Positions 7,685 through 13,707 of a DNA stretch of 29,090 bases are shown one piece after another. The position numbers and the translations under genes are program-made. The stretch is from Reddybacter sp041622675 (lineage in GTDB: Bacteria; Pseudomonadota; Gammaproteobacteria; Pseudomonadales; Porticoccaceae): positions 1 to 29,090 of the forward strand of contig JBFJYH010000036.1 in NCBI GenBank assembly GCA_041622675.1, in the 5' to 3' direction. Position 1 is the stretch's first letter. Each line of letters opens with the position of its first letter. Below the pieces are notes generated by a model. That model was not told where the DNA came from, searched no databases, and saw nothing but the letters and a program-made list of their open reading frames with translations.

Positions 7685-8932
7685 ATGTCTCTATTTGATT
7701 TTGCCGATGGCCGCGAAGGTTACTACGGCGATTACGGTGGTACTTTTCTACCGGAAATTCTTGCCACCACCGTCGAAGAGCTGCGACTCTGCTTTCGCAG
7801 CTGTAAGGAAGATCCCACCTTCTGGGCAGAGTTTGTCGAGCTAATGCGCACCTATTCTGGCCGCCCCACGCCAATCTCCTACCTCGAGAATCTGTCTAAC
7901 AAACTCGGCGGTGCGCGCATTTACGTCAAGCGCGAAGACCTCAATCACACCGGCTCACACAAAATTAACAACGTCATGGGTCAGGGCTTAATCTGTAAAC
8001 GTCTGGGCAAAAAGCGTGTGATTGCCGAAACGGGTGCAGGCCAACACGGCTTTGCCACCGCGACAATGGCCGCACGCTTTGGCTTTGACTGCAAAATCTA
8101 TATGGGTGCGGTCGACGTTGCGCGCCAACGCCCCAACGTTTTCTGGATGGAAAATCTCGGCGCTGAAGTCATGGCGGTGCAGGACGGTCAGCGCACGCTA
8201 AAGGACGCCATCAACGAATGTCTGCGCGACTGGGTGACCAATATGGCCGACACCCACTACGTGCTGGGCACCGCCTGTGGTCCCCACCCCTTTCCCGAGA
8301 TGGTCAGCTTCTTCCAGGCTATTATCGGCAAAGAGGCACGCCAGCAGATTATCCAGGAAGCGGGGAAATTACCCGACCGCGTCTTCGCCTGTGTCGGTGG
8401 CGGCTCCAATGCGATTGGTATATTTCAGGGCTTTATGGACGATAAAGTCGAGTTAATTGGTGTCGAAGCCGGCGGCCACGGCCCCGAATCGGGCCTACAT
8501 GCCGCACGACTAGCCTACGACGATGCAACAGTCGGTGTAGCCCAAGGCTTTAAAACCTATTTCCTGCAAAACGATGACGGCAATATGCTCGAAACCCACT
8601 CCATCGCCGCTGGGCTCGACTACATTGGTATCAACCCAATTCTTAGTGATCTATGGGAAAAAGATCGGGTGCGCTTTGAGGCAGCTACCGATGAAATGGT
8701 GCGCGATACGCTGAAATTGGTGATGCGCACCGAAGGACTAATTCCCGCTTTGGAGAGCACCCACGCCTTCGCTATGGCCGTTGCCGAAGCACCGAAAATG
8801 GGCAAGGACGAAGTCATTCTTATCAATCAATCGGGTCGCGGTGACAAAGATATTTTCACCGTCGCCGACACCATCGAAGACGATCATTGGAAGGCATTTA
8901 TCAAAGACAAGGCGGTAGAATATGGTGCTTGA
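7685..8932 (+). CDS. trpB: Tryptophan synthase beta chain
   Basis: PLP enzyme that condenses indole with serine to give tryptophan in the alpha2beta2 complex. All key elements are visible: NHTGSHKINN with the PLP lysine K93, AETGAGQHG with the catalytic glutamate E115, K173 in RTLKDA (partner of the alpha subunit), the phosphate loop GGGSNA at 238-243, ALESTH and SGRGDKD at 383-389. At 415 residues it is slightly longer than the usual 395-410. It belongs to the TrpB1 type, but around residues 305-322 it reads HSIAAGLDYIGINPILSDL where most TrpB have GLDYPGVGPEHAYL. The ribosome binding site is weak. It overlaps trpA by 11 bases. No other trp gene adjoins it. Confidence 0.95.
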   Translation: MSLFDFADGREGYYGDYGGTFLPEILATTVEELRLCFRSCKEDPTFWAEFVELMRTYSGRPTPISYLENLSNKLGGARIYVKREDLNHTGSHKINNVMGQGLICKRLGKKRVIAETGAGQHGFATATMAARFGFDCKIYMGAVDVARQRPNVFWMENLGAEVMAVQDGQRTLKDAINECLRDWVTNMADTHYVLGTACGPHPFPEMVSFFQAIIGKEARQQIIQEAGKLPDRVFACVGGGSNAIGIFQGFMDDKVELIGVEAGGHGPESGLHAARLAYDDATVGVAQGFKTYFLQNDDGNMLETHSIAAGLDYIGINPILSDLWEKDRVRFEAATDEMVRDTLKLVMRTEGLIPALESTHAFAMAVAEAPKMGKDEVILINQSGRGDKDIFTVADTIEDDHWKAFIKDKAVEYGA

Positions 8933-9689
8933 ACAATACCTGCGTGAACGCCTGCAGCAGAAAGATTTACTGCTGATGACTCACGTGGTCTGTGGCTACC
9001 CTTCTTTCGATGATAACTGGCGTGAACTCGAAATCATGGCCGAGTTCGGTGTCGACATGGTGGAATTACAGTTCCCTTTTTCTGAACCTTCAGCCGATGG
9101 TCCACTATTTGTTAAGGCCAACCAAGAAGCCGTCAACAGTGGCGTACGCCCGGCTGACTGCTTTGCATTTATGAAAAAAGTGAGTGACCACTTCTCCTTT
9201 AAAGTATTAATGATGGGCTACTACAACACTGCCTTTAAAATGGGCCACCATGCTTTTATCGATCAGCTCAGTGCTGCCGGGGGATGCGGATACATTTTGC
9301 CTGATTTGCCCGTTGAAGAGGCCGGCGAACTACACCGACTCTCTCAGGCTGAAGAACTCGCCCCCATCGTGCTGATGACACCCACCAATACTGATGCTCG
9401 CCTAAGCATTCTCGGGGCAGCCGCGGAAGGTTTTATTTACGCAGTGGCACGTAAAGGTGTCACCGGTGGACAAACTGAAATGGGCGATGACCTAAAAGCG
9501 TTTATCACCCGCTGTAAGCAACAGACCAATCTGCCTATTGCCGTGGGCTTTGGCGTCAGTCAAAAGGCTGACCTCGACTTCCTCCGGGATAAAGCTGACA
9601 TTGCTATTATCGGCACGGCTGCTTTAAAAGCCTGGGAAGTTGGCGGCGAAGACAACTTACGAGCCTTCTTTTCAGACTTAATGAGCTAG
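8922..9689 (+). CDS. trpA: Tryptophan synthase alpha chain (divergent)
   Basis: TIM-barrel lyase that splits indole-3-glycerol phosphate and channels indole to TrpB. The catalytic pair is present: E48 in MVEL and D59 in SADGP. Substrate-phosphate loops are recognisable as RKGVTGG, AVGFGVS and IIGTAALK. Loop 2 is unusual: it reads ELQFPFSEPSADGP instead of the common ELGIPFSDPLADGP, which changes the positions equivalent to G51, D56 and L58 of the Salmonella enzyme. Length (255) is a little short of the usual 265-270. The ATG lies inside the last codons of trpB, so translation is coupled. A hairpin-rich spacer follows. Confidence 0.92.
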   Translation: MVLEQYLRERLQQKDLLLMTHVVCGYPSFDDNWRELEIMAEFGVDMVELQFPFSEPSADGPLFVKANQEAVNSGVRPADCFAFMKKVSDHFSFKVLMMGYYNTAFKMGHHAFIDQLSAAGGCGYILPDLPVEEAGELHRLSQAEELAPIVLMTPTNTDARLSILGAAAEGFIYAVARKGVTGGQTEMGDDLKAFITRCKQQTNLPIAVGFGVSQKADLDFLRDKADIAIIGTAALKAWEVGGEDNLRAFFSDLMS

Positions 9690-9704
9690 ATTTTATCAAT
9701 CGTG

Positions 9705-9731
9705 TTCTGTGCTGAGGCCCAAAGCAGAGAA
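9705..9731 (+). other. Hairpin after trpA
   Basis: TTCTGTGCT and AGCAGAGAA pair in 8 of 9 positions around a 9-base loop, 16 bases after the trpA stop. There is no T-run after it, so it is not a standard intrinsic terminator; 3'-end protection of the mRNA is possible. Confidence 0.35.
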
Positions 9732-9766
9732 ACATGGTTTCCTTTGTTCAAATATTTGCCCTGTGT

Positions 9767-9789
9767 CTACAACTGAACTACAGTTATAG
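9767..9789 (+). other. Second hairpin in the trpA downstream spacer
   Basis: CTACAACTG and CAGTTATAG form a 9-bp stem (one wobble pair) around the 5-base loop AACTA. It is 2 bases from the larger palindrome at 9792-9825. Confidence 0.35.
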
Positions 9790-9791
9790 CG

Positions 9792-9825
9792 TTATATGGC
9801 ATGGTTTATAACCTGTGCCATATAA
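9792..9825 (+). promoter_or_regulatory. Nested palindrome overlapping a TATAAT box
   Basis: TTATATGGCA (9792-9801) and TGCCATATAA (9816-9825) are perfect inverted arms; inside them GGTT-TAT-AACC forms a second stem. The perfect hexamer TATAAT (9821-9826) begins in the right arm and could be the -10 of the following gene, with a start near 9833. No good -35 is seen, so an activator-dependent promoter or an operator over the -10 is possible. Confidence 0.45.
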
Positions 9826-9891
9826 TGAGAACTGGCGGAATATCATCCCCATAGACAGTTACAGGCCTGTTATTGGCCGGGAGTACAGATC

Positions 9892-10449
9892 TTGGACGTG
9901 CAAAATATTGGCGGCGCCACAAATAGAGGTGTCCAACCAGGAGCCACTAGCGCAGCGGGTACTATTGGTGCGGATCACAGGGTTACATCCAACCAACCCT
10001 CTACCCGTGACAATCAGGTGACCCTCAGTACGACCAGTCCTGGCGATGCACAAAGAATTCTCAACCAACAACTCCAAGCGGCGTTGAGCAAAGTTCAGGA
10101 AACACTAAACCCTTCAAGACTCAACACCTTAGATACTAACAGCAACTCCCCCACTCAAGTTGCCGGGCAAACTCTCAGCACCATACAACGTGGTCTCGCC
10201 AGTCTCAGTGATACGGCGAGCAGTGAACAACAAGTCGAGTTTTTAAACCAAGCCGCCCAAGGGCTCAGCAACGGTTTTGCTGAAACCCGAGACCTGTTGT
10301 CCAATATCGAAGTTCAAGTGGAGGAAGTTCGCGCTAATATCGACGCCACAGAAGACCTCGTTCAACGCGGGGTAGACAGTATCCGTGACGAGCTTAGTAA
10401 CGGCTCGGAACCCGCCAACGGCACACCCGCTGACAAACTCGTCAGCTAA
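9892..10449 (+). CDS. Protein of unknown function, 185 residues, low-complexity N-terminus and coiled coil
   Basis: I do not recognise this protein. It starts at TTG (GGGAG lies 8 bases upstream); a GTG two codons later is the alternative. It has no signal peptide or membrane segment. Residues 1-55 are rich in Gly, Thr, Ser, Asn and Gln and look disordered. Residues ~55-75 (DAQRILNQQLQAALSKVQET) and ~125-170 (FAETRDLLSNIEVQVEEVRA and on) are predicted helical, the latter with coiled-coil-like spacing. The tail is acidic and flexible. The make-up recalls small flagellar or secretion-associated proteins, but that is only impression. Its 3' end overlaps the convergent alanine dehydrogenase gene by 8 bases, and the reverse-frame alternative shows no family motif, so this strand is favoured. 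Confidence 0.65.
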   Translation: MDVQNIGGATNRGVQPGATSAAGTIGADHRVTSNQPSTRDNQVTLSTTSPGDAQRILNQQLQAALSKVQETLNPSRLNTLDTNSNSPTQVAGQTLSTIQRGLASLSDTASSEQQVEFLNQAAQGLSNGFAETRDLLSNIEVQVEEVRANIDATEDLVQRGVDSIRDELSNGSEPANGTPADKLVS

Positions 10450-11536
10450 TATCAGCACTTGCTAAGTGAAGGGCTTGCGCCACGGCCTCGCAGGTAATTT
10501 CCCCTTGATGGATATTCAACCCCAGAGCAAAGCCGGGGTCATCATCTAAAGCGGCAATCCCACTGTCCGCCAACTTCAGCACATAGGGCAAGGTCGCCTG
10601 GGTCAGCGCCAACGTCGATAGTCGTGGGTAGGCTCCCGGCATATTCGTCACCCCGTAGTGAACAATCCCGTGTTTTACATAAACCGGATCATCGTGCGTG
10701 GTCGGATGCATGGTTTCGATACAACCACCCTGGTCGATACTGACATCGACAATCACCGAACCCGGCTGCATTTTTTTTACCATAGCCTCACCGACAAGGC
10801 GAGGAGCTCGGGCGCCACGTTGCAATACAGCTCCAATTAACAGGTCTGCATCACCGAGCTCTGCGGCAATATTGTCAGTTGTCGACAACACAAAGTTGAG
10901 CTCTGTTGAAACGAAAGTTTTGAATTCAGTCTCCCGTGCGGGGTCAAGACCACACAGGTAAACGTGGGCACCCAGGCTGTCGGCGACGCGTGCGGCATGC
11001 AAACCCACGACACCATCACCTACCACCACAACTTTACCAAAACGCCCATCAAACAGTTTGGAAAGCAGCAAGCCTTTGCCACCGTTAAAATGGGCAAGAT
11101 AATAATTGCCAACGGTCACCGCCATACTGCCAGCCACTGCACTCATGGGGGCCAGTAAGGGCAGTCCACCACTGGCATCTTCAACAGTTTCATAGGCGAT
11201 AGCGGTAGTCCCACTAGCGAGTAAGGCTTGAGTCAAGGCAGGCGTTGCACCAGCCAAATGAAAGTAAGTAAATAGTATTTGCTGCTTGAGATAGCCATAC
11301 TCCATTGCCACTGGCTCTTTCACCTTGACGACTATATCGCAGTCCCAAGCCTTGGCCGTTGAAACAATATACCCACCAACCTGGCGATAATCCCTATCGC
11401 TAAAACCCGAACCCTGACCTGCGCCCCGTTCAACGTAAACCTGGTGGTGACGCGCCACCAGAGCCGAGGTCCCCTCTGGTGTTAAAGCCACCCTGCTCTC
11501 GCGTGCTTTGATCTCTTTTACCACACCGATTCGCAT
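10442..11536 (-). CDS. ald: Alanine dehydrogenase
   Basis: NAD-dependent enzyme that interconverts L-alanine and pyruvate plus ammonia in the cytosol. Family motifs are in order: MRIGVVKEIKARESRVALTPEG at the start, KVKEP with K73, TYFHLAG with H93, a Rossmann loop VVVVGDGVVGLHAARVAD (~169-186), IGAVLQRGARAPRLV, and VDVSIDQGGC, then VTNMPGAYPRLSTLALT. Length of 364 residues fits the family's ~370. I chose the ATG at 11536 because the family begins there and GGGGGAGG precedes it closely; a TTG nine codons earlier is open but adds no conserved residues. The Rossmann loop has Asp in its second position (GDGVVG), and LTQAT replaces the common LTNAT, so it is a somewhat divergent member. Confidence 0.9.
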   Translation of the reverse strand: MRIGVVKEIKARESRVALTPEGTSALVARHHQVYVERGAGQGSGFSDRDYRQVGGYIVSTAKAWDCDIVVKVKEPVAMEYGYLKQQILFTYFHLAGATPALTQALLASGTTAIAYETVEDASGGLPLLAPMSAVAGSMAVTVGNYYLAHFNGGKGLLLSKLFDGRFGKVVVVGDGVVGLHAARVADSLGAHVYLCGLDPARETEFKTFVSTELNFVLSTTDNIAAELGDADLLIGAVLQRGARAPRLVGEAMVKKMQPGSVIVDVSIDQGGCIETMHPTTHDDPVYVKHGIVHYGVTNMPGAYPRLSTLALTQATLPYVLKLADSGIAALDDDPGFALGLNIHQGEITCEAVAQALHLASADIS

Positions 11537-11741
11537 ACCTCCCCCTACCCACCAGCCATGCAATGACCTCGTGTGTTAAATCGCACCTAACTCCTCTAAT
11601 TATCTTAGTGCAAAAACCACACGCTGTTGACGCAGTGCCGCAACGACTGTGCTAGGGTGTATTTAGAGGTTACGACAGGCGGGCAAATCACACTGCGTTT
11701 ATCGCTCTTAGGCAACAATGATATGAGGCGGAGTATGTACC

Positions 11742-12125
11742 ATGAAAAAGTGGTACAAAGTCTGGTTACTAAGCACACTATTTTTACTTGTCAGCTGTAT
11801 TAGCAAGCCACAGGCGCAGCCCGCTGACGGGGTAATTATCGACAACAAAGGAGTTAATATGGCGACTTATCATCAGGACCTCCATGAATGCCGAAACTTC
11901 GCCGCTCAGATTAATGTCGGGGGAGCGGTTGTCGAAAAAACAGTCATCGGCGCACTCATCGGAGGGGCAGTCGGCGCCATTGCTGGCGATAGCGACACCG
12001 CCAAGCGTGCCGCTGGGGCAGGCGGATTACTTGGTGCAGTCGAAGGCTCCAGCCAGGTGAGCAATGAAAAACAGAAAGTACTGAAGAACTGCCTCGCGGG
12101 CCGGGGCTATCGGGTATTAAATTAA
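11742..12125 (+). CDS. Small lipoprotein with glycine-zipper segment
   Basis: A 127-residue protein with a lipoprotein signal peptide (MKKWYKVWLLSTLFLLVSC, lipidated Cys at 19). The mature part contains a glycine-zipper stretch (VIGALIGGAVGAIAGDSDTA, about residues 67-86, and GAGGLLGAVEG) typical of outer-membrane-associated small lipoproteins of the Rick_17kDa/YMGG type. Two further cysteines (HECRNF and LKNCLAGRGY) flank the zipper and could pair in the periplasm. GAGGCGGAG precedes the ATG. A TTGACG at 11627-11632 may be part of a promoter, but its -10 is poor. Function is unknown; envelope stress or adhesion roles are known for relatives. Confidence 0.78.
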   Translation: MKKWYKVWLLSTLFLLVSCISKPQAQPADGVIIDNKGVNMATYHQDLHECRNFAAQINVGGAVVEKTVIGALIGGAVGAIAGDSDTAKRAAGAGGLLGAVEGSSQVSNEKQKVLKNCLAGRGYRVLN

Positions 12126-12155
12126 ACACCATGAATTAATGCCAAACGACAGAAC

Positions 12156-12869
12156 TTAGCGAGTACTTACTTCGCTGGCAAAATCTCCCTCACCATCAAG
12201 GGCAAGCCCGAGATCACCGTAAACCTCTCCAAAGGTTGATTCAACACGCTCGTGGGGGTGATCAAAAAAGTGCCCATGATCCTTAACATATTCCATATGC
12301 TGGCGCCCCTCTTTGTCAAAAGGATGCATCATAGAATCATCACGACCATTAAACCCTAGTGCTTCAATACCGACTTTTTCACATAATTCGTGGTTAAAGG
12401 CAGGAGTGGATTTTACCCATTGCCCTTCTAAATACATCTCGACATAGCCGTGGTAAACAAATAGATCATTGCCGGCCATCGCCGCTTTTAGCTTTGGCGA
12501 GCAGAGATGATTCCTCACATCAGCATAACCGATACGCGCCGGAATACCTGCAGCGCGAGCACAGGCTGTTAATAAAATGGCCTTGGGAATACAAAAGGCT
12601 GATTTTTGCGTAACAATATGGCTGGCGACAAAATTATCGGCTGCCATATCCATTGAATAGGGGTCGTAGCGAAGTCCATCGCGAACCGCATAGTAAAGAA
12701 CCACAGCCCGCTCTATCGGCGTTGGCTCCACTGTCGCCAGAATTTTGTTGGTAAATGCATTGACAGAAGGGTGGTCTGAATCAATAAACACCCCGGGGCG
12801 GAGGTAGTCATCAATTGCCATCGAGCGAGTGTCTTCATCGCTTACAAGAAGACCTTGATTATTGATCAT
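12156..12869 (-). CDS. Transglutaminase-like protein
   Basis: A 237-residue cytosolic protein with the papain-like transglutaminase core. The nucleophile is C93 in KSAFCIPKAILLTACARAAGIPARIGYADV, the histidine is H140 in VYHGYVEMYLEGQWV. Where the third catalytic residue (Asp in a W-x-x-x-D-P pattern) is expected the sequence reads WVKSTPAFN, giving Thr155, with N159 close by. No signal peptide is present. It may be a protease, amidase or a non-catalytic relative; the substrate is unknown. It converges on the lipoprotein gene (30-base gap) and lies 65 bases after the MOSC gene on the same strand. Confidence 0.82.
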   Translation of the reverse strand: MINNQGLLVSDEDTRSMAIDDYLRPGVFIDSDHPSVNAFTNKILATVEPTPIERAVVLYYAVRDGLRYDPYSMDMAADNFVASHIVTQKSAFCIPKAILLTACARAAGIPARIGYADVRNHLCSPKLKAAMAGNDLFVYHGYVEMYLEGQWVKSTPAFNHELCEKVGIEALGFNGRDDSMMHPFDKEGRQHMEYVKDHGHFFDHPHERVESTFGEVYGDLGLALDGEGDFASEVSTR

Positions 12870-12934
12870 AAATTATCTCAGTAATGGAAATAAATTCAGG
12901 CATCATGAAGTTGTGCCTCGATATACACGCAGCC

Positions 12935-13579
12935 TTAATTATCGAGTTCGGCGCTTTGCTGTTCAAGACGAGCCTTTAAATAAGCAGCCAAACCGACGCT
13001 TTCAATTAAGGCGCTAAGACTGCCACGACTCTGTTCGGGCATATTTAGCACTTGGTTAAAATAAGCGATACTGACCTGGGGGTTGAATCGTTCTAACAGC
13101 TCAGTCTCATCACCCAAGCGAATCTCTCCAGCCTCAAGAACGCGATAATACCAACCGGTGACGCCTTCTCTGGCAATAAATTCAGTTAAACCCGTTTGTT
13201 TGAATTTGGCATTAATTTTCCAGCAGGGCCGTCGTGGTTCAGACACCTGTACCACAACGCCACCGAAACGGTAGATATCGCCAATGCACACGTTCTCCTC
13301 TGCCATTTGAGCGACGGTAATATTTTCACCAATGGAACCCGGCACCGCAACACCTCTCAGTTGAACATAAGTGTCACCAAGACGCCTATAGCCGTGTAGA
13401 GAGTATTGATGCAGGGCTTTATCAGAGCCGCCATGATAGCGTTTGTCGACCTGTTCATCGCCCTTAATGCCCAGTTCATCAACTCTGACATGACTCAGGG
13501 GTGCTTTATAAATACCTGTGTATTCACCTGATGACTGTAGCAGTTGCGACTTTCCGCTATAAAGCCCCTGAATTTTCAT
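12935..13579 (-). CDS. MOSC domain protein (YiiM-like)
   Basis: A 214-residue YiiM-type protein, likely binding molybdenum cofactor through a conserved cysteine and possibly reducing N-hydroxylated compounds. Motifs: GDEQVDKRYHGGSDKALHQY, GSIGENITVAQM, and VSEPRRPCWKINAKF with the cofactor-binding Cys; a C-terminal helical 3-alpha extension follows (RGSLSALIESVGLAAYLKAR). I placed the start at the ATG at 13579 (MKIQGLYSGK), where YiiM-type proteins begin; the frame is open back to 13675, but that longer version would run through the pnp terminator. An ATG four codons upstream (13591) is the other candidate. Confidence 0.82.
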   Translation of the reverse strand: MKIQGLYSGKSQLLQSSGEYTGIYKAPLSHVRVDELGIKGDEQVDKRYHGGSDKALHQYSLHGYRRLGDTYVQLRGVAVPGSIGENITVAQMAEENVCIGDIYRFGGVVVQVSEPRRPCWKINAKFKQTGLTEFIAREGVTGWYYRVLEAGEIRLGDETELLERFNPQVSIAYFNQVLNMPEQSRGSLSALIESVGLAAYLKARLEQQSAELDN

Positions 13580-13657
13580 CGTCCTGTTCATACCTTGAGT
13601 TACGGCCAACAGCTTGTACTGATAATCACCCTGGCACAAGCCCGGTGTTTTTTGGGC

Positions 13658-13687
13658 AAAAAAAACGAGGCACAAAGCCCCGTTTTT
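13658..13687 (-). terminator. Intrinsic terminator after pnp
   Basis: On the minus strand ACGGGGC-TTTGT-GCCTCGT forms a 7-bp stem (one G-U pair) followed by eight T, starting about 20 bases after the pnp stop. An A-run before the stem makes it potentially bidirectional. It closes the ribosome/RNA-metabolism operon. Confidence 0.88.
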
Positions 13688-13707
13688 AGCTGCGTTGGCT
13701 CAGAAAG

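Noticed and set aside
10243..10458. Minus-strand open frame opposite the 185-residue protein
   Set aside because: It is shorter, has no motif or ribosome binding site and lies over the 3' end of ald.
11627..11655. Promoter for the lipoprotein gene (TTGACG)
   Set aside because: The hexamer at 17 bases (TGCTAG) matches the -10 consensus poorly, so it is mentioned only with the gene.
13580..13675. N-terminal extension of the MOSC protein
   Set aside because: The extra 32 codons run into the pnp terminator and carry no family similarity.
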